Positions 9,840 through 22,244 of a stretch of 64,000 nucleotides of DNA are shown piece after piece. A program made the position numbers and the translations under genes. Origin of the DNA: Sipunculus nudus (Eukaryota > Annelida > Sipuncula > Golfingiida > Sipunculidae). The notes beneath the pieces were generated by a model. It was given only the letters and a program-made list of their open reading frames with translations. It searched no databases and had not been told where the DNA came from. Location of the stretch: NCBI GenBank assembly GCA_026874595.1, contig CM049306.1, positions 105,225,142 to 105,289,141 on the forward strand, written 5' to 3'. How positions within the stretch are numbered: the first letter of the stretch is position 1; every line of letters begins with the position of its first letter.

Positions 9840-11375
9840 TCTCATGTCTTATCCTCCTAAACACTGGTGTAACGAAAGCTCTGGAATATGGTCCATTAAT
9901 ACACGAATTCTAAGAAACCTTGCCACTATAAAGCCTAGGTCTCAGTTATCACGTCCTTCTACGGTGTCTCACGGTTCAGCTACGACTAGCCAGAACGTGG
10001 CAGGGTCGAAAAGGAACCCCATAAAATTGAAGGCCGCGTTCTCGTGATGTATTTCATCTACGGTGCTGCCACGGCATTTGAACGGTTATAACTTCGTTCT
10101 CCTACGGTAAAACATGACTTGCCGTAGAATTTTTAGGCCTCGTTATTCCGAGTGCTCGCTACGTTCTCGGCACAGTCATATGCTACTGCTACCTATGTTC
10201 TCCTGCGGCAGTGTCAGAGTAACCAAGTTCGGTCACGTGTTCCTACGGTATCCTACGGTAATGGACCACGTTCTTGGATGACAAGAGGATTTACCCTGGC
10301 CTACTCCCAGGGTTTTACACGCCAAATCGGTTCCATCCAGGGTGCTACGAGGTGCACATTTCTGTTTCATAAGGTCTGTCCCGTTTTGAACATTTCAAAA
10401 AGAACGTGGACTCCGCACGACCATTCACGTCCATTCATGCCCCCCTACGGTGTCTTACGGAATAGGCCCCGTCCTACCAAGTCCTCCCAAGACCTTCAAG
10501 ATTGTGGTGAACGGTAGACAAAAAGTGGCAAGTGAAACCTAGGCTTAAACACGTGTGTACTGAAAGCTCTTGCATGTACTTTCATCATAAACTCGTGTGT
10601 AAAATAAATTCTGACATGTTCTATCATCTTAAACACGTGTAAAATAAGCTCTGGCATATTCGAGCTTCAGAATGTTGTAATATCAAAACATGTGCGTACC
10701 TTGAAAACTGTGCAAACTCGGTAAGAACATACATACGTTAACCTCCGGCATCGTCAATAATTATAAGCATTGTGTCAGGTGTTGAAAGTTCATTCTAGCG
10801 AGACTAGCATTTACGCTGTCGTCATTAGTTTTTACAAAGAGTTAACAGACTCCTTGGTTATTAGTACGTACACTCTGTGATGTTTTACAAATATAAATAC
10901 GTTTCTGCATTTTCAGCCATCAAAATACGCGTTAAAAATAAGGTCTTTTATAAACATGTGATAATGTGTCATCCTTTGTCACCATGAGAGACATGAGGCT
11001 GGGAGGTTCTACCCTGATTAACATGTGTTTGACGTAACTCTGGCATGTTCTACGATTATGCTCGTGTGTATGGCTAGTCCTAGCATGTGCTTTCTTCAAA
11101 TGTTCTATCCTCATAAACATAACATTGGCTATGTCATGTTTTACGAATAAGGAGGCGTGTCACGTAAATCTGACATGCTTTGTCATCATATACACGTGAC
11201 ATGTTACTCGCAGATTCTCCCTTCATAAACATGTGTGTAAGGTAAGGTCTATCATGCTATTCTATAGTAAACACGTGTGTAACTCAAATTCTGGCAGATT
11301 CTACCAGAATGGACAAGTGTAACGAAAGCTGTAAAAATAGTTGATCATCATAAACACGTTTGCAATGTTAAATGT
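9840..11375. repeat. Degenerate tandem repeat rich in CACGTG-like words
   Basis: A loose unit of about 45-60 bases recurs. It combines TAAACACGTGTGTAA, AAGCTCTGGCATGTTCTA and TCATCATAAAC. Exact CACGTG occurs near 10230, 10549, 10637, 11191 and 11268, and one-mismatch versions near 10960, 11020, 11058 and 11232. The central part (9930-10520) is GC-richer and dominated by CCTACGGT-type words. The 121-codon frame in that part has no family features and is judged a by-product. Confidence 0.6.
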
Positions 11376-11502
11376 ATTTAATTCTAATTCGATCGTTCAT
11401 TTTAATTTGTAAAATTAGATATTAAATTTTTTAAGTAAGAGTTTCTCTGGGAGCGTTGTATTGAAGTTATCAGGAAGACGTAATTATTTTCACTTTGTAT
11501 GT

Positions 11503-11505
<3 letters not shown>

Positions 11506-11566
<61 letters not shown>
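11506..11566. repeat. (AT)n microsatellite, about 61 bases
   Basis: Pure alternating AT. Confidence 0.97.
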
Positions 11567-11568
<2 letters not shown>

Positions 11569-12498
11569 AAACAGCCTTTGTATCATAATTTAGATATAAT
11601 CGGTTCCATATCAGTGTCCACACAAATGGAAACACAGTCAAAGCTCTCCTGCTGGTCACCTTGATTAGTCTTTAAACAACCCCGGCACCGGACAACCGAT
11701 GCATTCGGAAGGTATACAGCAAGGTGGTGAACACGCGTAAATGATCTTCTAAGCTTGGGCCATTCTTCGAGCTTTCAGGAGTTTCTCGGGAATATACAGA
11801 CTGAAAAAATGATGAACAGTATATTGTTTTATTAATGAATTTATAAAATATTTTTTAATTATTATATCAACTTGATATTGTCTTCCAACTGCCTATCATG
11901 TCATAGCTTAAAGGTACAAAAACATTTTCATTCACATGTGTATTTTCTCACACTTATCACTTTTCTAAGTAAACCATCCCAGAACATGAACGTACATCCG
12001 CGTGTTTTATTTTTTCTAATGGTTTTGTGTGCAAGTAAATAGTCCACATGTTTGTTTACCACAATAGAAACACAGGGGAAATCCCGGTCTGAAGCTTTAA
12101 AAAAATCTTAATTTTGAAGTTGCGGATTATGCACGATATGTTTATGTTAAACGCCACTGTTGCCGCCCGATGCCAATTTTTTTCCCACTCGTGTACAGGA
12201 GTAAGCAAAAGGGTTTTTAGAACGAAATATTGGCATATACCATTTATTGTAAGGAGAACACACTATATTGCATTTATATCTGACTTATAGCTGGTATTTG
12301 AAATATTCCATTTTATAAACAAGTGACCCATGGGTCATGACGCTCAGCTGACTGGGGAGAGATTCGCAAAAGGAAATTATATCATCAGAATGGTAGTATA
12401 TACCCATTCAACTGAAGCGTCAAACAGATTAACCATCAGGCCAAGATTGTGTTTGTATTTATATATCTCAAAAATAGAGAAAAAATGCGTAAACTTTA
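11567..12498. other. No gene recognised
   Basis: AT-rich unique-looking DNA. The opposed 65-codon frames around 12330-12570 run into the repeat that follows and show no protein features. Confidence 0.5.
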
Positions 12499-13034
12499 AA
12501 ACTAGAACACGGGTAGTCAACAAGTGACTACATGTATCCGCCAAAATCAGAGTGGAATGGGTGAAGTGAGGCATGGATTGAGTGGCAAGGGGAAATTGAG
12601 CGAGGTGTGTTGCATATTAGCATGGATGTCTGCAGCCTAAATGTGTATGTAGGTTGTGCCACCTACCACAAATCCAGAAAGCTGTCCAAGTTGTATACAT
12701 ATGCGAAATTTTAGGCAGAAAAGTCAAACCACTACATGTATATGAGTGATTTTATCCCACGGCAGACAAACAGACAGACGCTGTGCAATAATGGTTACAG
12801 GTGGCCCCTCCAGTTTTGTGTATAATAAAAAAACTAGAATACGGGTAGTCAACAAGTGACTACATGTATCCGCCAAAATCAGAGTGGAATGGGTGAAGTG
12901 AGGCATAGATTGAGTGGCAAGGGGAAATTGAGTGAGGTGTGTTGCATATTAGCATGGATGTCTGCAGCCTAAATGTGTATGTAGGTTGTGCCACCTACCA
13001 CAAATCCAGAAAGCTGTCCAAGTTGTATACATAT
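12499..13034. repeat. 332-base tandem duplication, second copy cut by an insert
   Basis: The block from 12499 to 12830 repeats from 12831 with about three differences in 204 bases. The second copy stops at 13034 after TATACATAT and continues, without loss, at 14439. Both copies belong to the core family that fills 14439-16060 (GATGTCTGCAGC, GCTGTCC, CACGGCAGACAAACAGACAG). Confidence 0.85.
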
Positions 13035-13779
13035 TAGCCATGACAACATGACACTCAGGCCTTCGGAAATAAACTGATAGGGCCTGGAGTCATGATAGCA
13101 ATCACAACAGAACGCCCATTCTAAGGGTCGGATCAAAATATTTACTGTCTGGTATTATTTGGCATCACAGGCTTATAAAGTCGTATTATATGCGCTTAAT
13201 ATGGAAGAAGAAATGTTGTTACAAAAAAATAATTACATTTATTACCTCCTTTCATCACTGTGTCACCGTTTCACGTAAAGCGGTACTTCTCATTCAAAAC
13301 TAAAAGTGTCATGGCTCGGTCGTGTATGTAAACTTGGAAGTCGGAAGCCGGAAGCCGGAAATCAAGGAATTGTCTTATAAATAAAGCAGTTTAAAGCATG
13401 TACAAAATGCTAACGCTTCAATACCGTATTGTTTTTTCCTCGATAGAATAAGATCTTTTTTATCATTCTGTGAAGAATAATAGTGATCCATTTTTTTATC
13501 TGAAAGTTATGGATGATTTTGTGCTCGGAAGCCATCTCGGAAGTCAGTCAGAAGTGCTGGGATGTGATCCAATGTGTATAACTCGGAAGTCACAGAGACG
13601 CACTGGTTAACTTGTGGTCTGTTAAGAGCCACAGCCCAAATGCAGTTTCATTAAAACTATAGTTGCATGCATATATTGAAATTGCTTGTGCATGATTCTG
13701 CTTTGAATGAGTGTATAATACAATACATGATACATAATCGAAAAACTATAACTTCTTAATTTTTTTATTTGTAAATTCA

Positions 13780-13815
<36 letters not shown>

Positions 13816-14438
13816 ATTTTCACGTAATATATTTCACCCCATCTAGAGCTATGTTTTTGTTAAAGATATTTATATTTACATGGGGAGGGTATGGGAAGGG
13901 ATTAATTTTTAAAATATGCAATGTTAAGAGGACATTTAGAGGCACCTTAAACAAATGATTATGAGGATTTTCTGTTCCGCAACTATTCTCCCACATGTTT
14001 TCGAACAATATATTCAAATTTGAGGTTGTTGGGCTCTAATATTTATATTTCTATAAAATTACGGTATAAACTGGAAAGTCCAAATATTCAAAAGTTCGTA
14101 GTTATGTTAATGTCAATGATGAAATGCGCGTCTATACATTTATAACTTGCAAAATGTCACTATTTAAAGGTAGTACTCGTTGTGAAATAATTGATATGTT
14201 TAAGTCTTATGACAATCTATGCATTTTACCGACTTTTGTATTCTGTGAGCGCCCAGGCTCGGACAGCAGGGCACAGTGCGTGAGTCTGAGTATCAGCCGA
14301 GGAGGCGTGAGATTTTTCACGGTCGATCCCACCCCGAGCTGAGCTCTGTGGGAAGACCGTGCATGACTCGCACGGTAATGCGATGGGGACGTCTTCAGTA
14401 TATCTAAAATCGACGTTTGGGGTGACAAGCTGTCGCTA
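13035..14438. mobile_element. 1.4 kb insert with 9-base target site duplication
   Basis: TATACATAT is present on both sides (13026-13034 and 14439-14447), and the core repeat reads through perfectly if the insert is removed. The insert begins TAGCCATGACAAC and ends ..TGTCGCTA, so both ends reverse to TAGC. Its right part (about 14235-14410) matches the body of the SINE at 1.4 kb: CAGCCGAGGAGGCGTGAGA, TTTTCACGGTCG, GAGCTCTGTGGGAAGACCGT. It also holds a (TA)n(TG)n tract (13781-13816). No transposase frame is seen. It could be a non-autonomous 8-bp-TSD element carrying a SINE piece, or a diverged longer SINE-related element. Confidence 0.65.
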
Positions 14439-16060
14439 TATACATATGCGAAATTTTAGGCAGAAAAGTCAAACCACTACATGTATATGAGTGATTTTAT
14501 CCCACGGCAGACAAACAGACAGACGCTGTGCAATAATGGTTACAGGTGGCCCCTCTATGTAAGATCTAAACACATGCACAATTTTGGCCCAAGCGGTCAA
14601 ATGGTTACCGAGATATGAGCTTAGATGTCTGCAGCGTAAACTATAATGTAGGTGGCGCCACCTGTCATATAAATCAAGAAAGCTGTCCAGGATGTATCAA
14701 CCTGCAAAATTTTAGGCAGTTATGTCAAACAACTACAGAGATATGAGTGATTTTAGCCCACGGCAGACAAACAGACAGACGCTGTGCAAAAATAGTTGAA
14801 GGTGGCCCCTCAAGTTTTGTGTATGATAAAGACCTATTTGAGATCCATACACATGCAAAATTTTGGCCCAATCGGTCAAACGATCCCGAGATATTAGCTT
14901 TGATGTCTGCAGCGTAAACTAGAATGTAAGTGGCGCCACTTGTCATATAAATCAAGAAAGCTGTCATAAAATCAAGAAATCTGTCCAGGATGTATAAACC
15001 TACAAAATTTTAGGCAGTTATGTCAAACAACTACAGAGATATGAGTGATTTTAGCCCACGGCAGACAAACAGACAGACGCTGTGCAAAAATAGTTAAAGG
15101 TGGCCCCTCCAGTTTTGTGTATAATGAAGACCTATGTAAGATCTAAACACATGCACAATTTTGGCCCAATCGGTCAAATCGTTCCCGAGATATAAGCTTG
15201 GATGTCTGCAGCGTAAACTAGAATGTAGGTGGCGCCACCTGTCATATAAATCAAGAAAGCTGTCCAGGATGTATAAAACTGCAAAATTTTAGGCAGTTAT
15301 GTCAAACAACTACAGAGATATGAGTGATTTTAGCCCACGGCAGACAAACAGACAGACGCTGTGCAAAAATAGTTGAAGGTGGCCCCTCAAGTTTTGTGTA
15401 TGATAAAGACCTATTTGAGATCCATACACATGCAAAATTTTGGCCCAATCGGTCAAACGATCCCGAGATATTAGCTTTGATGTCTGCAGCGTAAACTAGA
15501 ATGTAGGTGGCGCCACTTGTCATATAAATCAAGAAAGCTGTCCAGGATGTATAAAACTTCAAAATTTTAGGCAGATATGTCAAACCACTGCCGAGATATG
15601 AGTGATATTATCCCACGGCAGACAAACAGACGGACGCTGTGCAAAAATGGTTGCAGGTGGCGCCACCAGTTTTGAGTGTGAGAAAGAGCTACGTGAGATT
15701 TATACACATGCAAACTTTTTGTCCTGATCGGTCAAACGGTTCCCGAGATATGAGCTTGGATGTCTGCAGCTTGAACGTGAAGGTATGTGGCGCCACCCGT
15801 CAAAAATCAAGAAAGCAATCCAGGATGTATACGCATGCAGAATTTCAGGTGAATTAGTCACATCACTGCAGAGATATGAGTGATTTTAACCCAAGGCAGA
15901 TAAACAGATAGACACTGTGCAAACATGGTTGCAGGTGGCGCCACCATTTTTTGTGTATGTTATAAAGCTATCCAAGGGCTACATTTGTATAATTTTTTTT
16001 TTTCCTGATCGGTTAAACGTTCCCGAGATATTAGGGTTTATGTGTGGAAACCGACGCACA
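14439..16060. repeat. Tandem core array, about 279-base monomers
   Basis: GTCTGCAGC marks monomers at 14627, 14905, 15204, 15482 and 15762 (spacings 278, 299, 278, 280). The 299 step contains a small local duplication. Each monomer holds CCCGAGATAT, a GGCGCC palindrome, TTTTAGGCAGTTATGTCAAA and CACGGCAGACAAACAGACAG. Weak half-unit similarity (spacing about 147) suggests the monomer is itself an old dimer. Divergence grows toward the right end. The two near-identical minus-strand frames at 14725-14967 and 15302-15583 are simply two monomers read in the same frame. Confidence 0.85.
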
Positions 16061-17090
16061 AATGGACGCTGGGCAGAGAGGAAAGGTCAGAGATAAACGC
16101 AAATTGGTTAGGCATCAGTTCACAAGTGACCCGTTAATTGGTGTAAGTTTCGGAAAATCGGTCCAGTAGTCTCAGAGGAGTTCTCCAGAAACGAACGCCG
16201 CGGGGGCGGTGGCGGCGGCGAAACTTCGTTTTGGCGGTTACAAAAATACCAGTCTGCAGAAACTAATAAAGACACTTAATGGTCAATATCCATTCAAAGA
16301 ATCATGCTGATCTCTGCATTAGTTGTTCAGATACTTCAGCTTTTGTATCAAATTTTCCATTATTCTGAGGGATACTTCGGATTCCTATAGCTTGAAGGAT
16401 ATGGGTAACAGAGACCTAATTTCAGGTTTCCATAGACACTTTTCATGGGCCTCCTTGCATGACGAGAATGAAGATTCTAGGTCCAGTTGTTACGATTGGT
16501 AACCTGTTGACAGATAACCACATCTTTAAAGGTCCCAACAATAGAGAAAACAATTCGTAAAAAATCGAAAGATACAGGTGGCGCATCCAGTCTGCAGAAC
16601 CTGATGGAACATATAATGATCAATATGCATGCCAAAAATCATGACCATCAGTGATGTATTTATTGAGATGTTGCAATTTGTTTTTATCAAATTTCCCATT
16701 ATTCTGAAGGGTAATTGGGAGCCCCACAGCTCAAAGGATATTGGTAACAGAGATCTTATTTCAGGTTTCTATGGAGACTTTTCATAGGTCTCTCACTGTG
16801 TAAAAAAATGAAGATTCTAGGTCCAGTCTTCACGATTTGAGCCCTGTTAACAGATGTTAACATTTTTTAAGGTCTCAAAAATAGAGAAAACAATTCGTAA
16901 CTCAAAGGATATGGGTAACAGAGACCTAATTTCTGGTTTCCAAGGAGATTTTTCATCGACCTCTTAGAATCCCAAGAAACAAGATCCTAGGTCCAGCGGT
17001 TACGATTAGTTCCTGGTTAACGACGGACAGACGGACAAAGAGTGATCGCTATAGCTGAGATGACTTTCAGTCAACTGAGCTAAAAAAAAA
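16061..17090. mobile_element. Right portion of the core element: second repeat type, GACGGACAG tract and terminal hairpin
   Basis: Two units of about 330 bases (AGTCTGCAG at about 16251 and 16580) and a partial third (from about 16895) contain GGATATGGGTAACAGAGACC and GATTCTAGGTCCAG. They are followed by GACGGACAGACGGACAAAG and then, at about 17055-17085, an imperfect hairpin in which TAGCTGAGATGACT pairs with AGTCAACTGAGCTA (12 of 14), ending in an A run. The same order of parts, hairpin then GTCC-rich tract then tandem cores, is seen in the elements at 20.0 and 44.0 kb. Confidence 0.65.
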
Positions 17091-18098
17091 TATATAATTC
17101 CTTGGTACCATTCAAAGGTAAATAAAATTTGCTAAATCAAACCTGTTGTGGAAATAATAAGGAAATAATGCGTTTTAAGACAATAAATACAACTTCATGT
17201 AAAGAATTAATTTCTCAGGAATGTGCTATATAGGAGTGCCTAATTAGTGCACAAAATGATGTCGCGCCGCATTTATGTTGTAAATTTGACACATTTTCTC
17301 TTTGGGAAGTATCGCTGTTAAACCGAAACTTGGTAACAGTAAGTTATATTCTCCGAGCTGCACAGTGAGTTAACGCATTTTAACTTCATGAATCCCTGAA
17401 TTCTAAGTAATCGAAGTATTTTATATTTTCTCTTCAAATATGACACAATCAACCAATAACCTAACGAACACTAAATTAGTGAGCTTGACCATGTCCTTGA
17501 TCTTCAAGGGCAAATCTGTGGAAATATAAGATACCCTAATTTTTGGATACTCCATATTTCTCCCCATTTTATTTTTTTTTTACACTATTTGCTTCAGTAA
17601 AGTTCACAGATGAGTTCAACAACTGGTAAATTGACCTTGATCTTCAAGGCCAAATCTTCCAAAATATTTGTGAAAATGTGAACACCGTAACTTATGAGGT
17701 ACTGTCGATTCCCCCCCCCCCTTAATTCGGATTACCGGCAGAGCATATTAATTTACATTATAGGCCACCAGAATAAGTGAAAAAGGAAAAAATTTCAACA
17801 GAATTTCAGTTAGTAAAATTTTTGAAAAGTATACCAAAAGTCGAATCAAAATATTTCTTTAACCCGGAATCCCAGTTTTGAAAATATTAGATTTTGAAAT
17901 TAATGACAGTAAAAATCCACATTCCCGTTACCCCAGGTCCAACTACGGTACTTAAGTAAGCACAACTTATGGCATAATGATATTAGATACTTAAAAGTGT
18001 CAAATGAAATGTATTTATGATAAAAATATGATTTTAGGTGATTTTTTGTGAATACAATATTGCGTATTTATAGGGTCACCTCACATACTTCTCTCTTA
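17091..18098. other. No gene; short internal duplication
   Basis: CTTGATCTTCAAGGGCAAAT at about 17502 recurs as CTTGATCTTCAAGGCCAAAT at about 17636, each followed by AAATAT-type sequence. The rest is AT-rich and featureless apart from a C run at about 17709. Confidence 0.5.
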
Positions 18099-18309
18099 TC
18101 AGAAGCGGATCGGGGGGGGGGGGGGGGTCCAAGGGGTCCGGAACCCCCCCCCCTTTTTTCATCAGAAACAACTTTTTTTAAGGGCTTCAGACAAAATTTT
18201 GGGGCCTGGATAGCCCCCCCCTTTTCCAGACCTGGGGACCTTTTTTGGGGTATTCATAAGTCTTCCTGGATTGGACCCCCCCTTTTCCTAAATCCTGGAT
18301 CCGCCCCTG
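18099..18309 (+). mobile_element. G/C-run MITE, copy 1
   Basis: Begins AGAAGCGGATC then a 17-base G run, GGGGTCCGGAACC and a C run. It ends CCTAAATCCTGGATCCGCCC. The outermost GCGGATC and GATCCGC are inverted repeats. The interior alternates C runs with TTTTCCAGACCTGGGGACC and TTTTTT. The same layout is found at 46755-46948 and 56406-56587 and, reversed and rearranged, at 37635-38090. It is non-coding; the proline- and glycine-rich frames across it come from the homopolymers. Confidence 0.75.
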
Positions 18310-20034
18310 CTTAACCCTTACATTCCTGCACCTATTATTGTATGTTATAATGAGGTACATTCTATAGTATATGAGCTGTGTTTTAATACAAATTTTGACG
18401 AAATACTATATTTCTGAATAGAGACATGACCGTTTTTGTATTTCAGGTTTGCCCCTCCCAAAGTGATTAATCATAGTATACGACCATTAACGTCTTAAAC
18501 TTTGAAGAATCAATGGTAAATATGCGATACCAACTTTCTGGTGTTTGCACATTGTGATGTCTAACACTAACTATTGTAGTTTATTCTCCATTAATTTATA
18601 AGGTATTTAAGTGTAGGCAGTTATTATTAAAATAATTTAGTAGAAAATACAAAGGCGTCTATGCATACCTCTCTTGTTTTGAGTGTTCATGCAGAGGCCA
18701 GAGTCAACTGCCCTCCCCCGGCCCATATATATTTGGATAGTGTACTTGTTCTTATCCAAGAATATATCAGCTATTTTTTTAGCGGAACTTTTACGCAGAA
18801 GTTTTTATTGCCTGTTGAAGAACTTATTTTGTTAATATATATATGTAATATAATATGTAATGATATATACTTATTGTGAATCCTCAGAGTATCTCCTGTT
18901 AGATTTGCCATATATATATATTGTTTTTGGCGGAAGAATTTAAAATTTACAGTTTCATTTTTTTACACAATAAAGTAATGTTTAATATATTTTATCTGTA
19001 GAAATCTGTAAATAATTGTCCCTGATAGACTATTCTTGGGTAAATAATGGAAAAGATTAAAGTGTACTGTTGACTATTCTGACAATTATTTCTAAACTAT
19101 ACGAATATTATAATTTATCATTTAGTATTTTAGAAGTAATAAGTATACTATATTTGTATATTTATCATTTATTTTAAAAATGCGATTTTTTAACATAGCA
19201 ATTTCAGACTTTTTTTGTCATAAAAATTCTCAAAGTGATCGTATGTCGTCTATTGTCCCTGAAACCGGCACAAATGCAAACAAAAAAAATATTATGGCAA
19301 ATTGTTAAGAAAGATGACACCACCAAACTTTCTAATTATATATTTTAAACAGAGTAAATATGTGTAGGTTGGAGTTTTTGAAAACAAATATGTGAAACCT
19401 TAGGATAGACTTACAGATATGTAATTTAAAATATAACGCTGGTTTTCTTTTGCTGAATTGATATTACTAAGCCTCCAATACCCAACTCTAGGGTAGATGA
19501 CTTTTATTTTCTTTTCTTTTACTTCTTCAAATCATGGTTTGAGCTTGATGTCCAATATACGGCAGATTTTCTAAAACAGACCTTTAGTGAGAAAAATCAA
19601 AGATTACAGATTTGCACTAGATAGTTGTTTAAAACCTAGACCCAATCTTGTCTAGTCTACTTTAGGTTGTTAGGTTGAGACATCCTTGAAGACCTTCGTT
19701 TGAAGACCTCTGGCACACAAAGACCCTGATTTAACCGCTGCCTAAAGAAGAAAGGGAAGGGGTGTTTGTTTAATTTGACACTTTTTGGTATCTCATGTCA
19801 TTAAACCATTAGTTTTGCTTGCTTTTAGTACCGTGTTTGGAACTGGCGTGACTAAAATGAAATTTGTAATGTCTTTTATATCAAAATCTAATATCTAAAA
19901 AATGCGACTCCGGGTATAACAAAAACGGAAAATATTCATATTCCCCTCGGTTGATTTGGTAGAATTCTAACATATTAAACTACATAACTCACGAAAATTC
20001 ATTATGCAAACAGAAATTATGTTTCTATTTGTTA
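18310..20034. other. No gene recognised
   Basis: Strongly AT-rich DNA with many stops in all frames. No exon, RNA gene or repeat was recognised. A direct repeat partner for the block at about 19870-19930 (GACTCCGGGTATAAC) may exist at 17860-17950, but it is weak. Confidence 0.5.
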
Positions 20035-20560
20035 GCCCTCAGCCCCTAGGCTGATGGGCTATTGTCGTCACCAAAACTGTCCGTCCGTCCGTTAACTTTT
20101 ACCTTGTGAGCGGGATATCTCGAAAAGGATTCACCTCTGGAATTTTATTTCCTCTGTAAAGATATATATCGACAAAATCTCGGTCATTTTCGAAGATGGG
20201 TGAACTTGACCTATTTCTCTACGTTTTAGAGCTGATTATAGAAAAACACTTAGAAGCTTATACCTCAGGGACCATTAGGTGGATTTTTACCAAACGTATT
20301 ATAGTCATTTGGACTGATGGTCTGTACCTGCTCTACTGGTTTGGTGGCGCCACCTACAATTTCTGATTTTTCACGAATTTTTATCGGATTTTTCAACTTC
20401 AGCCTTGTGAGCAGGATATCTCTAAAAGGATTCAGGGCAGGAATTTTATTCATTGGTGATGATGTATATCGACACAATCTTGGTCAAGTTCAAAGATAGG
20501 TGACCTTGACCTAATTTTCTACATTTTAGAGCTGATTATAGACAAACACTTTGAAATGCA
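20035..20560 (+). mobile_element. Hairpin-capped element with 300-base tandem cores
   Basis: Opens with a hairpin: TAGCCCTCAGCC pairs with GGCTGATGGGCTA, about 20035-20063. TGTCCGTCCGTCCG follows, then 1.6 copies of a 300-base core (CCTTGTGAGCGGGATATCTC at about 20103 and CCTTGTGAGCAGGATATCTC at about 20403). The core contains GGTGGCGCCACC. A far end was not identified. The plan is the same as at 43974-44812, with different sequence. Confidence 0.65.
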
Positions 20561-21720
20561 ATGGACGACGAGTTAGTTCATCTAACACTGGAATAACATA
20601 CGCGGCTTTCTTTACTACTAAATATCAACGAAAATGTTTTTTTATAGTTTTATTTTGAAAGTATTTTTCTTTAGTTTACATTTTTCTACGCAAATATCAG
20701 TTTCAAACCTTCATTTAAGGTCCTTTAAGTATTCTAAAAAGGATAAACAATATCCTTAATAATTTACGCCATAATATATAATAATATATGCCATTAGTAG
20801 ACAGTAACTCAGAGCTTTGAGCATGATACTTTCAACATTAAACACCTAAAATAAAATATCTCTCCTTTTTTAATAAAAGTAACAAGTGGATATATTTCGC
20901 CGTCAAGATTGAAATGAGCTCCAGAATATTTTAACAGTATCACATCCACTAAAGTAGTGTTCTATTTGTTCCATCCCTTAACAATGGTTGCATATTGGTG
21001 AATGAAAAATATGTCAATGGCATAACTTAAGATAACAAGAAAAATATGTGTTTATATTTTAAACTGTAGAGTTTGTATCGTTGGTATCTTTTACTTATTT
21101 CAAAGCTTATGTGAAAACACATTCCCAAACAATATCACAATATACCTTTTCCCATGTAGATACTGCTGACGGAGGTTAATATTCAATTGATATTGTGGTT
21201 TCATAAAACAGTATCAAGTTCATGTCGTTCTTTGATATCCTTTATAGACCTGCGGCAGAGAGGGGTTTTACGTGGTCAAACCCAAACCCAAGGTATAAAC
21301 ACAACCTATTTTTTTAATAGTGATGTACTCCTCTACTTCCTGCCAAAAATAGGTCGTGGTCTAAAAAAGTGTATTGTCCAACATTTACAGCCATGTATCC
21401 ATGGTAACCATTTAAATTTACATGGTCACAATAATTTTTAAATAGATAGCCATTACTCTGTTGTTTTTACACATAGAAAAATGCCCATTGCTGAAACAAA
21501 TGGTTTCCAGTTACTCGGTATTGCAGTGATACAGTGAACATTGAATGATATCTTAGATAGTCTCCATTTTTCAAACCATATTTTAACTTAGCTTCCTCGA
21601 AGCTTAATCATTTAGAATTACTAACAATATCTTGAAAGGATATTAAATTTTTTTTTCATAAAAAAATCTTTATAGAATTTCGTCTTTCCTCCACATCGTA
21701 TGTTTTTATTAATAACACCC
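20561..21720. other. No gene recognised
   Basis: AT-rich and without features. The 84-codon frame at 21187-21441 lacks splice context and family motifs. Confidence 0.5.
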
Positions 21721-22050
21721 TATTAATCGCGTTCGGACTTATTGCATTTCGAACTTGCGCGGATGGCTATGTGGTTTTCGAAATCGCTGCCACATGGAGA
21801 TGCATTGAAGCGCACGGGCTTATCGTTTCTGATTACTGCAGCTCATTGGAGCATTGCGCGGCCGCTATGAAGAACGGTTGAGTGCGCGTGATAAGACCCG
21901 TGGTCACTTGCTTCGTATCTGGTGGTAGCTAATTGAGCATGGGTATATCAGCCGCAGTTACCAACAGCTCCTCAGGCCCTGTACGGCAGTGATAATATTG
22001 TAGGGGGAGGGCTAATAGGAGGGCGCTGGGTGATCTTGTACGAGCATCCC
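21721..22050. other. GC- and CpG-richer island of unknown nature
   Basis: About 330 bases stand out from AT-rich surroundings, with words such as GCGCGGCCGC and many CG pairs (around 21730-21900). No long frame, tRNA or known repeat was recognised. It may be a young insertion or a fragment of an unidentified element. Confidence 0.4.
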
Positions 22051-22053
22051 AAT

Positions 22054-22096
22054 CCCTATAATATTATAAGATTTCAGACGCTATAATATTATAGGG
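22054..22096. repeat. Perfect 15-base inverted repeat
   Basis: CCCTATAATATTATA at 22054-22068 is answered by TATAATATTATAGGG at 22082-22096 across a 13-base loop. Confidence 0.9.
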
Positions 22097-22133
22097 TCCA
22101 CGGGGTCTGTTGCAAAGGCGCAGGATGCAGTCA

Positions 22134-22197
<64 letters not shown>

Positions 22198-22244
22198 GTT
22201 CATCATACCTGGATCGTTGTTAACAGGTGGGGGGGGGGGGGGGC
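22134..22244. repeat. (TG)n(TA)n microsatellite and nearby 17-base G run
   Basis: TG then TA dinucleotides to 22194, followed at 22228-22244 by a pure G tract. Confidence 0.9.

Noticed and set aside
10152-10517. 121-codon frame in the GC-richer part of the CACGTG repeat
   Set aside because: Its length follows from low stop density in CCTACGGT-rich DNA; there are no domains and no plausible start.
14725-15583. Two nearly identical 80-93-codon minus frames that look conserved
   Set aside because: They are the same frame in two monomers of the tandem core array, so the similarity is due to DNA duplication, not protein constraint.
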